A stretch of 64,000 nt of DNA from Xiphydria camelus (Eukaryota > Arthropoda > Insecta > Hymenoptera > Xiphydriidae): contig OY783199.1 of NCBI GenBank assembly GCA_963678675.1, forward strand, positions 15,706,348 through 15,770,347, given 5' to 3'. The notes beneath the pieces are model-generated. The model searched no databases. It saw nothing but the letters and a program-made list of their open reading frames with translations, and was not told where the DNA came from. The translations under genes and the position numbers were made by a program. How positions within the stretch are numbered: the first letter of the stretch is position 1; each line of letters opens with the position of its first letter. Positions 1-10,950 of this stretch are shown in pieces.

Positions 1-131
1 TAGTCCTGAGTACACATTTATTCGATTCAAATGAATATCGATTCGATCGAAATAATATTCAATTAAATCAATAATATTTTCATTCGTCCAATCGATATTC
101 ATTCTAATCGAATAAATGTGTTCTCAGGACT
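1..131. repeat. Foldback MITE, family I, copy 1
   Basis: The first 131 bases form a near-perfect palindrome. The left end TAGTCCTGAGTACACATTTA is mirrored by a right end that reads AATGTG, a short spacer, then CTCAGGACTA. There is no coding potential. A second copy lies at 4668-4833. The element may extend left of the window. Confidence 0.7.
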
Positions 132-166
132 ATTCAAAGACACGTTTATTTTGATCAAGTAAAATT

Positions 167-224
167 TTTTTTCTCAGTGCAGGATTTTGATCAAATCGAC
201 CAGATTATTTTTCCCAGTGTGTAC
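167..224. repeat. Fragment of family B
   Basis: This short piece carries the CTCAGTG-type end and the segment near GATCAAATCGACCAGATTA that closes family B copies elsewhere. It is probably a remnant, directly adjoining family I. Confidence 0.4.
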
Positions 225-1334
225 TTAATAATTTCCCGCAAGGACTTCCTTCCGGGGCTCGGAGAATTATCTCGAAAAATCGCTCAGTCCCAATATCCTC
301 GGTTCCATTTCTTATGACGAATAATTTCATCGGCTATGATTGAATTATACTTTCGATAACGTAAGCCCGAATCAAAACGGTTAGCCCACACTTTCACCAC
401 CATAAGGCGAACCGCACCATCATCATCTTACGGTCGATTACGGTGCAGTACGAACGTCCCGAGAAAAGGACTCCAAGATTCGCGGGAAAGGGCGAGCAGC
501 GCCACGTTACGCGCTTCCGCGTGGAACTGTAATCGAACCTGGCGTTTGGACGTTCAAATAAATTTTCACGGAGCTCGGCTCTCGTCGTCGCGTCCTTCCG
601 TAATAATTCGCTCCGTCCAGCGTCGAGAGAAGTACCCGCGTTCGGATAATCGAATTAGCATAGCGCGCTCGCTCGTTTCATCGGTTACGCAACGTGCTCG
701 GGAACCAATGATATGTAAATAGATCGTTGTGCGCTTTTTGCTCGATTCGTAGAGACTTTCACCGAGATTCATTCCGCGGAGCGCGTATAGGAGGCGGTGT
801 AGCACGTTACCGCCGATGCCCACGGCCCTCTCGAGATGTGTATTTATTATCGCGCTCAGCTGAATCGCGAATACCGCCTCTCTCGCGCGGTGGAGAGCGC
901 GAGAGAGATCGGTCACCTAGTTAGAGCGGTGGATCGCGAGCGCTTTTAACGCGCGATCAAGCGGGATTCGCCTGTGAAATTTAGACGAAAACACGCGCCT
1001 TTAATTCCCCGTCGTAAACTCCGGCCGATTCGAGAAACACGGCTCGACCGCAGCCTCCGCGCGCGGCTCCATTGTACGCGAGAGTAATGTGAGCCGTGCG
1101 CGGCAATTGAGACAGAAGGAAGCCGCGACTACGAGAGTAAAATCGCTCCGCGCGCGCGCGCGAAGGTTACGAGGCACCGTTTACGTGGCGTAACACCGTC
1201 GACGTATTTATGCGTGTAATCGGGAAAAAGCGCGGGGCACGATACTCGTTGTTGGTAAGTCCCCGTGGAGACGTTGTTAACGGTCGTGTAATTTCGAACA
1301 ACGAGGCGATTCAGAGGCGCTCCGATTTGCATGT
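225..1334. other. CpG-rich unique DNA, no gene seen
   Basis: The stretch is rich in CG dinucleotides, including a (CG)n run near 1147-1160. The open frames have no recognisable domain and no convincing splice pattern. I see no repeat-family signature. It could be intergenic or intronic host DNA. Confidence 0.5.
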
Positions 1335-1995
1335 ACACTCGGAAAAATAACTTGGATGATTTAACCAAAATCCTCGAGGTGATTACCAAATCGTCTGGTG
1401 AAATATGGATCCTCAGTTTGTTTGATTAAATTGACCACTTTTTGGTTAGAATATCTCAAAATTTCATTCAATTGATCGTTATTTTTATTTGAATAAAAAA
1501 AAAGCATTTAACTAGATGCGTTTCGTCATTAGAGCGTAATTATTTTTCTCTGTTCACTGAGAAAAATATCTTGATCAATTTAATCAAAATCCTGGAGATG
1601 ATTGGCCAATCGTTTGGTGAAATATGAATCCTCCATCTGTGTGTTTGATTAAAGTCATCATTTTTTGGTTAGAGTAATTGAATATCTGGTTCAATTGACC
1701 GATATTTTCGTTAGAATAACTAAACGCGTTTAACCAGATGCGTTTTGTTACTTTAACCTAATTATTATTCTCCAACCATTGGGAAAAATAAATTGGTCAA
1801 TGTAACAAAAATTCTGGAGATAACGATCAAATCATTTGGTGAAACATGGATCCCCCATCTGTTCGATTACATTGATGATTTTTTCCTTAGAACAACTAAA
1901 TATTTGGCTCAACTGACCAGTATTTTTGTTAGAATAACCAAATGCGTTTAATTAAATGCATTTTATCATTTTAACCCTTCTATTTTCCTCAGAGT
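1335..1995. repeat. Three tandem copies of foldback family B
   Basis: Three head-to-tail units (about 1335-1553, 1554-1774, 1777-1995) each start with a variant of CACTGAGAAAAATAA, continue through blocks such as GGTGAAATATGGATCCTC and TTAGAATAACTAAA, and end in TTTTTCTC plus a variant of CAGTG. Together they define a 210-240 bp family with short inverted ends. Other copies lie at 20141, 33962, 39534, 43605, 58577 and 62826. The units have diverged clearly from one another. Confidence 0.75.
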
Positions 1996-2050
1996 ATCTG
2001 TGGACATTTTTCCAATACGCAACGACGTCTTCGCATTCGTTAATACCATA

Positions 2051-2258
2051 CGAGTCTAAACTTTCTCACCAGAGAAAAAAAACTTCAATCATTATTTCCT
2101 CATTATTTATGAACCTTTGGCCTACATTGATACAAGACTTTATTGGGGTTAAAAGTGTAATCATCAAAAAAGTATTACACAAATACGGGTCAAAAGTTCG
2201 TAGATAATGAGATAGTAGTGATTCGAGTCTTTTTCCTGGCGAATAAATTCACGCTCAT
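2051..2258. repeat. Foldback MITE, family E, copy 1
   Basis: A palindromic element whose left half (about GAGTCTAAACTTTCTCACCAG) is mirrored in the right half (CTGGCGAATAAATTCACGCTC). The middle reads ATTATTTATGAACCTTTGGCC. Related copies at 9937-10120 and 25922-26130 are each embedded in another element. Confidence 0.65.
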
Positions 2259-3602
2259 ATTCTACAGGTACGTTTTCAGGACGCGTAGGCTATTCAAGAG
2301 GAGCGGAAGAGGAACGCGACCGCGTTCACTTTCGCGGCGGAGAAAGGGCGTTCCCAACACCCACTCGCTCAAACGCTTGCTTCGATTCCCAGTGGCGGAA
2401 TTGATTAGCTCGCGAGTTATCGCCATCGAACCATCGACCGAGAGTATCACTCTCCTCTTTCTTCTCCTCCTTTATCGTCGCTTTCTAATCAGCCAGCGAG
2501 TCTTTCAATCGTAAAAGTAATTCGTCGATTACAGCCTTTCAATTTCCTCGAGGAATTCGTCAATCTCCAGAGTTCCTTTGTCCTCGTGCGCTGGGTATCA
2601 ACGGGATCCACGGCTGTACCTATTCACTCCATCCGCGAGCTTCGGTCGTTTACGCGTTGTCACCGTGTGTAAACACCGCTGTCGACGATATAACGTTACA
2701 CACGCCCCGAGCGCACATCGACTTTAATAAAGCATAATGAGCTCGGCAGGTATATACACATATACGGTGCGAGAGCACAGCCTCTCATGTGTACGCTCTG
2801 CGCCCATATGCCGGTGGGAGACCGCGGCAGACGCGTAGGCCTTTCGGCCGTCTCATAACGCATGGGCGGCCCGTGTGTGACTCGTGTCACGAATCACCCT
2901 AGATACGGCGGCCGCGCGAGGCGACGTCGTAACGCGAGGTGACAGCCGTGAGAAGAGACGCGTTACGAGGACCTCGTTGACATCGGGACCACTCCCAAGC
3001 CCCGGGTGGAACCTCTTCATTTGAATACGTGTCGGCGTGACGGGGCCGGACCAAGAGTGTTTCACCTTCCGTTCTCGGCGCGCTGTTCTGGGAGAGGGAG
3101 AAGAGGGAGAGAGAGGGAGGGAGAGAAAGAGAGGAGGACAGTGAAGAAAGTTCCGGGGGAGAGGACACCTGCTTCACCCGCGCCCGCCTCGGAGAGAAAG
3201 AGAGAGAGAGAGAGACCATGTCTCGAAGACTCTCCTTTTCTTTCGGAGAATCGATCCGAGAGTGCGAGCAGAGTCGATCGAGCTCGTTTATCTTACTCCG
3301 CTCACTTTCTTTCCGCGGACACGCGTGGCGCGCGCGGTGAATTGTGCGAGAGTGAACGTCCGGTGGGGGGACGCTGAGAATCTACGGCGTCTTTGGGCGC
3401 GAAATTTGGGCCGGAGCGATGGAAAGCGATTGCGCATCGATAAACTGGTCGTTGATCGATGTAGGTACGAGTGTCGTGGATATTCATGGGTGGGCTATTT
3501 AGTCGTGTAATTAGAAAGACGAGCAGGAAATGACGATGCGTTTATCGTAGAATCTGGTGAAGCCGATCGGCTACCAATTTCACTGTCGTTTTCAGGACTT
3601 CG
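2259..3602. other. CpG-rich unique DNA with a purine-rich run
   Basis: No gene is supported. Between about 3089 and 3217 the plus strand is almost pure GA, including a GAGAGAGAGAGAGA microsatellite. This forces long meaningless open frames rich in Arg/Glu/Ser. The rest has high CpG density and no repeat-family signature. Confidence 0.5.
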
Positions 3603-4270
3603 ATGCACGAAGAGAAGTAATTGCTGGCGCTAAAAAAAGGTTTCGTTCAGTCAAAAACGACATAATTTTAGGATCAGGCCACACAGAGAAATATAATTAG
3701 TTGGATCTACTGATAATTACATGCGGGGCCGCGAGTAATTATTCATTTATATCGATTAAATATTCTTTCATATTAATTAAATATTTCTCATTTACAATCA
3801 CATACTATTCCACATAATTGTAAGGGAGAGATATTCAATTGATGTATAACACAATTTAATGATGTCATTACATAATTACTTTCAACCCCGCATATCAATT
3901 AAATATTTCTTCCTTGTAATCACGTACTATTCCACATGATTGTAAGGAAGAGATATCAGATCGATGTGTTAAAAGATTTCGTTGATATAAATGAATAATA
4001 AATTTTGACCCCCCGCAAGCAGTTTTCAATAGATCCAACTACGTAATTCTTTTCCTCTGTGCATGGTTTTCTTGCCGCAAGAAAATATTTGACAGGCTCG
4101 AGTAATTGTTTTTTTTTGCGCAGAAAGAATTTCTTGTTCCCGCGACGGCGTTCTTGTAAACGAAGAATATATATTTTTCAATCAAGAATCTGTGTTCCTG
4201 AAAATGTTAAGGATCATATGTTCGTGATTCGAGAAACATGTTTGACACTAGCAATTATTTCTCTCAGAGT
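3603..4270. repeat. Foldback family AA, copy 1, split by family A
   Basis: The flanks match the uninterrupted copy at 28527-28822: AGTAATTGCTGGCG on the left, and CAGGCTCGAGTAATTG through AGCAATTATTTCTCTCAG on the right. The middle is interrupted by a complete family A element (3682-4061). Confidence 0.65.
3682..4061. mobile_element. MITE family A, copy 1 (inside AA)
   Basis: The ends are inverted: CACAGAGAAATATAATTAG on the left and CTAATTC/TTTTCCTCTGTG-type sequence on the right, with TTGGATCTA mirrored by TAGATCCAA further in. Internal blocks around a central GCGGGGCCGCGAGTAATTATT are shared with copies at 5760, 9068, 10190 and 43812. It has no coding capacity. Confidence 0.75.
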
Positions 4271-4466
4271 ATACCGTGTTTACTTTCTCTGAAACGCAAT
4301 CGATAAGTGTGGGTGCCCCGCTCCAGTTTCAGGGTCGACATGCGCGGTCGTTGTTGATACGTTCGAAGAAAAGAGAGCAGGTAGCGTTTGCGTCAGCGAC
4401 CTCACCGAAATTCTTGCCGTTGTCCGACCAACTGGGTCGAAGTTGAGTAATATCGATTATCCGATC

Positions 4467-4487
4467 GGGGGGGGGGGGGGGGGGGGG
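4467..4487 (+). repeat. Homopolymer G tract (21 G)
   Basis: An uninterrupted run of 21 G lies between CCGATC and ATCGATCG. Its length is probably variable and may be misread in sequencing. The surrounding DNA (4271-4667) has no recognised gene. Confidence 0.9.
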
Positions 4488-4667
4488 ATCGATCGAGTAG
4501 GATCTGTCGGTCCGAGGCGATTCGACGAGATTTTTTTTTTGTCGTTTCGTGAATCTAATCGTTCGTAATTATCGCTTTGGGGAAAAAACCGGAATGTGCA
4601 TATGTGCATAAAAAAGAACGAACAGAATCCTATATACGTTGAGAAAAATGTGCTTGTTTCAAATATG

Positions 4668-4833
4668 GTAATTGAATATTCCTAACACCACATTAATTTG
4701 ATTCGACTGAATTACATAAATAAATTGATTAGATTTATATCAATATTATTGATTGAACTAAATTAAAAAATTATTTGATCTAATCGATATTCGTTCGGAT
4801 CGAATAAATGTGCTATCAGGAATATTGAATTAC
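4668..4833. repeat. Foldback MITE, family I, copy 2
   Basis: GTAATTGAATATTCCTAACA at the left is mirrored by a right end reading TATCAGGAATATTGAATTAC. The internal AATCGATATTCGTTCGGATC and CGAATAAATGTG match the first copy at 1-131. Confidence 0.7.
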
Positions 4834-5415
4834 CCTATTTATTTCAATAAAACACGTTTTTTTTTTTAAACACACCCAAAGAATCTTTTCTCCGACTTGG
4901 AAAATACTACGAACAGATGAACATCCAATTGTACGACTCGACTACGCGCATTGCCAAGACCAGATTCTTCGCTATGGCGAGTAAATCCAGTTATGGAGCG
5001 AGCGAACCTCCGCGGCTGTCGACACGGTTTCCCTGTAGCGATACGGCCTTGCCCTCGGAGGGAAGTAATTTCTGATCGGTTGATGTAACTCGCTGAACTG
5101 TTCAATCGTCTCTGTTCCATATAGGCTTTCTCGTAAAGCTAACGAACTAACGACTTAATCCCGTCAATCCGGAGTGGTCACAAATAAGAGAGATACGAAT
5201 ATGTCGATCTCTAGCGAATCGATGTAGATTCATCCGTGCGACGACCTTGTTACGACCCAAGATAGAGATCAATCTTGAGATCTATACGCGCAATTACACG
5301 TCGTTGACGTCACCGCGAATGGACCGGATTCCGATCACATGACTCGATAATTACACCTATATCATCTCGCGAAATACCGAGTAGGTAAATCTGTAAAATT
5401 ATGGCACACTTTTTA
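4834..5415. other. Unique DNA, no gene seen
   Basis: Moderate GC with no domain-bearing open frame. The open frame on the minus strand near 4866-5120 has no recognisable motif and no exon signals that I trust. Confidence 0.4.
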
Positions 5416-5722
5416 TACCCGAGTAACAAAATTTGATGTCAATTTAATCAAAATATGACTGAGAATAATTTATTCTCAATACGGTCGAAGAATCATCTGA
5501 AGAATATAAGAACATCATGATCTTAGCGTAGTCCATTTTTGATCTCGTTTGCATCTAAAGTAGATCAAAATATGATCAGAAATGGATGCAATTGCGATAA
5601 AAAATGTACCGCATTGAGATCATAATATTCTTATTCTTCGAATCATTTTTGGATCACATCGAGAATGACTTATTTTTGATCATATTTTGATCAAATTGAC
5701 CTTAAATTTTTTGTATGGGTAA
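5416..5722. repeat. Foldback MITE, family Y
   Basis: The left end TACCCGAGTAACAAAATTTG is mirrored by a right end ending TTTTTTGTATGGGTA. The arms continue inward through CAATTTAATCAAAATATGA and TCATATTTTGATCAAATTG. The centre holds two mirrored blocks (AATATAAGAACATCATGATC and GATCATAATATTCTTATTC). A single copy in this window. Confidence 0.7.
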
Positions 5723-5759
5723 TCTCGCTGTTTATTATAGTATCGTCGACGGTTATATA

Positions 5760-6013
5760 TACAGAAGAAAAAAATTAATTGCATCTACTAAAAATTATTC
5801 GCGGCGTCGCGAGTAATTATTTATTTAGATCAATCCGATCCGTTTTCATATGAATCAGATATTTCTTTTCGTCAATCACATACTATTCCACGTGTTCGTA
5901 AGAAAGAGATAGTTTGTTGACGAATTAAAAGACTTCATTGGTACCAACAAATAAAATTACTTGCGATCCCGCAAATGATTTTCAGTACATCCAATTCATT
6001 CTCTTTCTCTGTG
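5760..6013. mobile_element. MITE family A, copy 2
   Basis: The family blocks GCATCTACTAAAAATTATTC, GCGTCGCGAGTAATTATTTA and CACATACTATTCCACGTG are present. The ends are ACAGAAGAAAAAAATTAATT and TTCATTCTCTTTCTCTGTG. Confidence 0.7.
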
Positions 6014-6681
6014 TAACGACGAAGATTTGACACAACACCAACGATGACGATATCGAGGTCGTCGTAGACTCCATCGTCTCCTTGTTCCGCTTTCCTATAG
6101 GTAGGTACCACCCTTCACCGTCGCATTCAGATGGCGCTTCGCCATGGTAATGATAGCAATCAGGGCGATAATTACGCGCACACGTACTCCCGTAATTGTC
6201 GAGCGGCACCTCCTGGAACGCGCGAACGAACGTACATACATATACCCGCGATGGGAAAGCTCTCCGGGCGGCTACCACCTCGTCCCGTATACGCGTCTCG
6301 CTCTTGGTACTTCGGCGACGCTTCAATTATCGTTATTATCGCGCACTTATTACGGGTTTTGCGTAAGTGAAAAGGCGTCGCCGTCGCACCTGCCGCGCGC
6401 GCCACGCCTCGCGGTCGATTAACGCGAGGGTGACGGGGTAGTCATCCGGGAATCGCTAATCCCACGTGTCCGGTGCAGCAGCCAGTTTCACCGCGCGTTG
6501 CATTCGATAAACCAGGATGATAAATCGAACAATAAGCGATCGAATGACTAATTAAAAGCCATGATCCAGCAGCAGTCCCGGCTCCGCATATCACGTCGAT
6601 CGCGTCGCGTCGAAGCGGTAGATACCGCTGCAACCACCTTTCCTCCCCCCGCCCCTGCGTCGCGCGGCAAAGCAGAGCTCG
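6014..6681. other. CpG-rich unique DNA, no gene seen
   Basis: Several overlapping open frames on both strands reflect CG-rich composition. None has a recognisable domain, signal peptide or conserved motif. Confidence 0.4.
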
Positions 6682-6689
6682 CGGGGAAC

Positions 6690-7253
6690 TAGGGATGTGC
6701 GATTCTTCAAAAAGAATCGATTCTCGAAATTGAATCGAATGAAGCATTCATGGAGCAATTTTGAATTGAATCGACACGAAAGAATCGATTTCAAAAAAAG
6801 TTGATTTTTTTGTTAATACAAAGAAAATATTATTGAAAATGGAAGAATGTTAATAACTGCACACGTAGAGAGGTTAGAGAACACTAGGGCAGGGCTAATC
6901 CCGCCAAAACCTTCAATGATGAAAGTTTACGTTATTATTCGAATTTCGCAAGACCTAGCGATTTCCCTCCTTATCGTTCGTAATCTTTTTAATTCATCTC
7001 TGAACTTAACTGCACAATTTAGTATTCAAATACCGTACTCGTAATTTTATCATTGGAAGAATTTTTCCTTTTCTTTATTTTTGTATTTAATTATTTAAAC
7101 GAAAAATGTTTTAATGTCAAAAATGTGGATCGATTTCGCCAGTAAAGAATCGATCCAAACAAAGAATCGACTTTGAAGAATCGATCCAAAAATCGGAATT
7201 CTTCGAAAAAAAGATCGATCTTTTGAAGAATCGATTTAAATCGCACATCCCTA
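6690..7253. mobile_element. hAT-like MITE (family K) with 8-bp TSD
   Basis: The 564-bp element starts TAGGGATGTGCGATTCTTC and ends AAATCGCACATCCCTA, so the ends are inverted repeats. It is flanked by an exact 8-bp duplication CGGGGAAC (6682-6689 and 7254-7261). An 8-bp duplication with TAG-type ends is typical of the hAT superfamily. Repeated blocks with GAATCGAT occur in both arms. I recognise no transposase domain, so it is probably non-autonomous. Confidence 0.88.
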
Positions 7254-7261
7254 CGGGGAAC

Positions 7262-7977
7262 TCGACAAACGCGATCAAACGGCCGCAAAATAATAGCAAT
7301 AACGGCTTCGCTCCCTCTCACCGGAGTAAAGCAAGTCCCAGTTGCCGGAGACCTTGCTCTGGACAACGCCCAGTTCACCCTAGCCCGGAGCCGCCGCGCG
7401 TATAGATCTCGTAGATCAACCCGGCGCGGCTCTCCTCCGCGTGCGTACCGGGCCGCTCGCGATCCCGCCAAATATGTACTTAACAAGTGTGCGTGCACAC
7501 ATCCGCCCGCGTGGTCCAGGGTCTCGCGCGTGTCGGAAATTGGAGCGCCGCTGGTTGGGAAACTCGCGCGCGCCGCGAAGTCGACCTCGCCCGCGTCGAC
7601 GCGCGGCTTATTCGGTTTTTCATCCACGCGTCGGACGTACAAATACGCGAGAAGAGATTACGATCTGTACGCGCGCGCGGTCCGCCTCGGCTTCTGCGGG
7701 AGAATTTATGAGTGACGTTTCTTCGATCAGCCGCGAGACGGTCGATCATTCGAATTTCGCGATGTCGGGCTCTCTCGCGCGGTTTGCGGAGGATCGAGGC
7801 GAATATCGTAAATATGGGAAAATCGGTCACGACGATGTCGGTTGTGATATACGTATCTACACGGGTTCCGAAAGGAGCTGAGCGCGCGATCGTCGTCGAA
7901 TATAGTACGCGACGAGATAGATATCTCTCGGAAGGGCTTCTGTTCTTATCGCGCGGAGTCGGTAGCTTGTAGTAAGT
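7262..7977. other. CpG-rich unique DNA, no gene seen
   Basis: Very CG-rich, with overlapping open frames on both strands that are rich in Arg, Ala and Ser. This is composition rather than coding evidence. No exon is supported. Confidence 0.45.
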
Positions 7978-8540
7978 CCCTCATAAGAAACAAAAAATGA
8001 TTACCACTCCTCTGAAACTCTTTGTGAGTAGCTTCATTTTGCCGAGTCTGCCAACTTTTTATCTGCGAAAAATCTGGTTGCCACCGGGGTTTCGAGTTGT
8101 TAATAAATAATTATGTAAAATTTATGAATTTTGTTTATTGATGACCGAGAAGTTGATTCTATGCTCGAAGTAAGATAAATATTTATGAAATCAAACGGTA
8201 GCATTTTGTCCGACAAGTTTTCTGCCAGGTATGTCCAGTCCGACACTCTGAACATGTAAAATTGATAAAATTTGTTAACTAATTACCAACGAGCTCATTT
8301 TTTCGCTAGAGATAGATAATTATTTATAAAATTTGATGGTAACATTGTCCGACAAGTTTTCTGCCGGGTATGTCCAGTCCGACAATATTCATAATTTGGA
8401 CATGTTTGTTAATTAATATCTCGAAACCCCGACGGAAACCAGACTTTTCGAAGATAAAAAAGCTGGCAGACTCGGCAAAATGAAGCTACTCACAAAGAGT
8501 TTTAGAAAGGAGTGGTAATCATATTTTTTTCTTATGAGGG
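7978..8540. repeat. Foldback element R with internal direct repeats
   Basis: The arms at about 7978-8095 and 8420-8540 are inverted copies (CCCTCATAAGAAA with TTTCTTATGAGGG; ATTACCACTCC with GGAGTGGTAAT). Between them, a 50-bp block beginning GTCCGACAAGTTTTCTGCC and ending TATGTCCAGTCCGACA occurs twice in the same orientation (about 8207-8255 and 8347-8386). Confidence 0.75.
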
Positions 8541-8684
8541 ATCCCTTACTATTAGTTCTCGGTGGGAATCGAAGAGGTTTCGAAGATAGGGACATTTAGT
8601 TGCGTTTGGAGAAAAAGAATGCACACGGGGAAGGATAATTTGTTTGCGAAACATTATTTAAGTTATCGTAACAAATATTTAAGT

Positions 8685-9010
8685 TAACGGATCGATTTGT
8701 TGTCATAAAAAATTAATTTCGGTTCAGTGACAAAATTGAAAATCAGTTGTTGCAGCAGCATTTTTCGTTGGGATAACAAAAATAGTTTGCTGTCGGGATG
8801 AAAGGGTTTGACGAGTTTCCTTGGTTACGATGAAAATCGTAGCTTATGGTAACGAAAAAAAAGAAAGAAAAGCTATGATTTTCATCGTAACCAAGGAAAC
8901 TTGTCAAACATTTTCATGCCAACGGCAAACCATTTTTGTTATCGTAACAAAAAATGATGCTATGATAACTGATTTTCGACGTAGTTACTGAGACAAAATT
9001 GTTGTTTTCT
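8685..9010. repeat. Foldback element S
   Basis: A long imperfect hairpin. GGTTACGATGAAAATCGTAG in the left arm mirrors GATTTTCATCGTAACC in the right. Outer blocks such as ACAAAATTGAAAATCAG and CTGATTTTCGACGTAG also pair. The loop is the A-rich stretch near 8855. No coding potential. Confidence 0.65.
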
Positions 9011-9022
9011 TCCGTGCAGCAA

Positions 9023-9458
9023 CACTGAGAAAAAAGTAGTGATAACTACACATTTTGGACTCAACCGCACAGAGGAAAAGAATTAGTTGAATTTACTGAA
9101 AATTACTGCAGGGTCGCAAATAATTACTTATTTACGTCAATGAAATCTTTTAATACGTCAATTTGATCTTTTTTCCCTACAATCACGTGGAATGGTATGT
9201 GACTGCGAGGAAAAAATATTTCATTAATATGAAAAAAAGATCTAATTGATTTAACAAATAATTACTTGCGACCTCATAAGTAATTCTATTTCCTGGTGTG
9301 CTCCAGTTTTGCAAGCAGCGTCAATTTTATGTAGTTATCGCAACAATTCTTTTGTTCCGGAAACTAAAAATAGTTACGACACTATAAACTGATGCTAATT
9401 ACCAAACTTGAGCAGTCGAGTCCAAAATAATTGTCACAACCATATTTATTTCATTGAA
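9023..9458. repeat. Foldback family C, copy 1, split by family A
   Basis: It starts CACTGAGAAAAAAGTAGTG and is co-linear with the reverse complement of the uninterrupted copy at 35049-35260. The blocks TTTTGGACTCAAC, CTCCAGTTTTG, TAGTTATCGCAACAATT and CTTGAGCAGTCGAGTCCAAA are all present. It is broken after GGACTCAAC by a family A element. Confidence 0.75.
9068..9300. mobile_element. MITE family A, copy 3 (inside C)
   Basis: Starts CACAGAGGAAAAGAATTAG and ends TTCTATTTCCTGGTGTG. Internal blocks (AGGGTCGCAAATAATTACTT and AATCACGTGGAATGGTATGTG) are family A. Removing it restores the C family sequence to within a couple of bases. The interval 9459-9830 that follows C1 is unique DNA with no gene seen. 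Confidence 0.75.
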
Positions 9459-9830
9459 TGAAATGTTAAGAGAAAAATACAGTGAAAGAGGAAGTGCATA
9501 AAAAGTGAACGTTCAACCGATGGGTTTCCGTGATGTGCATTTGAAGAAGCACCTGAAGAAAAACCTCGACGGAAAAGGGGTTAACGAGAAACCACTTAAA
9601 CTTTCGCACGCAAACGAGACGAGATGCGCTCGTCGCGCCGACCCTTTAAAGATAAACGCACGTAAACATTGACCCGTAGCGGTGCGTTCACCCGTCAATT
9701 AGTCGTTGTCAAGCTTTCCAAGCAGACGGTATAGCATCCCGCTTCGGTGCCTCTTCTTCGCTCAGCATTCTTCTCTCCTCGTCGGTAAAAATTTGGTGCA
9801 CTCTCATGAGCTATTCGCGCACGCGGCTAC

Positions 9831-10189
9831 ACACTGTAAAAAATTCTGTGGCGTGAACCTATACGAGTATAGATCACTTTTGGTGTTAAATAACAATGGC
9901 ATAAGACTGAATGACACCAGATGTGGTATATACATCGTAAGTCTGAACTTTCTCGCCAGAAGAGAAACTTGAATCGCTATTATCTTATTATCTATGAGCT
10001 TTTGGTACATATTTGTGTAATACTTTTTTTGAAGATTACATTTTTATCTGCAATGCAGCCTTACATCGATGTAGGTCAAAAGTTTATAAACAATGAGATA
10101 GTAGCGATTGAAGTGTAGACCCCACATGGTATACAGAAGTTCACACCGGTAAAATGGTGTTAAGAATTGACACTACTTTTTACCGTGTA
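9831..10189. repeat. MITE family D, copy 1, split by family E
   Basis: ACACTGTAAAAAATTCTGTG at the left and CACTACTTTTTACCGTGTA at the right match the uninterrupted 156-bp copy at 60136-60291, as do CACTTTTGGTGTTAA and TAACAATGGCATAAG. A family E copy sits in the middle. Confidence 0.75.
9937..10120. repeat. Foldback MITE, family E, copy 2 (inside D)
   Basis: AAGTCTGAACTTTCTCGCC at the left, TTATTATCTATGAGCTTTTGG in the middle and AATGAGATAGTAGCGATTG at the right are the family E blocks. The 3' terminus is shorter than in the other copies. Confidence 0.65.
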
Positions 10190-10380
10190 CACAGAGAAAA
10201 AGATATGGTTGGATCTATTGAAAATTACTTGCGTGGTCGCAAGTAATTATTTATTTACATGAATGAAATTTTATATTTTCATCAATTCCATACCTATCTC
10301 TTTCTTACGATCACGTGAAATAGTATATCATTGCAAGGAAGAAATATCTGATCCATATGGAAAAAAAATTCACAGATTTC
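10190..10380. mobile_element. MITE family A, copy 4 (3' end unclear)
   Basis: Begins ACAGAGAAAAAGATATGG, directly against the end of family D, and continues with TTGGATCTATTGAAAATTAC and GGTCGCAAGTAATTATTTAT. The right inverted end is not recognisable, so this copy is probably truncated. Confidence 0.6.
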
Positions 10381-10719
10381 GCGCAATCCTTGCAACTATC
10401 GGGGACATTGAAAATGATACGAATAATATATAAATGATATTGTTATTAACTATGTATTACAATGCAAAAAAGGTATATAATCATAATAGCATATTGTATA
10501 TTTACCGCGATATTGCAAAGTAATTTTTTTTTGTTTTACGAATACAATGAACAGAAAATATATTATAAACTGTTACAATATCCTACATTGGGGTGGCACA
10601 CCAGATTATGTTAGTTTATCATGTTTTAAGAATCGTCACCAAAGATCAGCACGATAAAACATTTTCTGAAGGTCGCTCACGAATTTTGAAAATTTCAAAA
10701 ACAGTGAAAAATCGATTTA

Positions 10720-10950
10720 AAAAAAACACAAAACGTGTGGCCGCCACACGCGGAAGAAGTGAAACTTCGATATCAGTTTCTTTGAATTTGATTCCGGTGG
10801 TATTAGTTTCAAAATTGGCTCTATACAAGTGTTTTACAATGCTTCTTCGTAGAGCCAATTGAAACTAATACCACCGGAATCAAATTCAGAGAAACTGATA
10901 TCGAAGTTTCACTTCTTCCGCGTGTGGCGGCCACACGTTTTGTGTTTTTT
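10720..10950. repeat. Long near-perfect hairpin, element L
   Basis: The arms 10720-10823 and 10850-10950 are inverted copies of about 100 bp. By eye they differ only by a 2-base indel (AATTTTGAAAC versus AATTGAAAC) and one substitution. The loop is about 27 bases. The arms read GTGTGGCCGCCACACGCGG outwards and end near AGAGCCAATT. A short piece of the same arm (AATCAAATTCAGAGAAACTG) recurs near 61945-62003. It could be a young foldback element or a hairpin-RNA source. Confidence 0.85.

Noticed and set aside
2899..3377. Ser/Arg-rich frames over the GA run
   Set aside because: They are the product of a purine microsatellite read on both strands.
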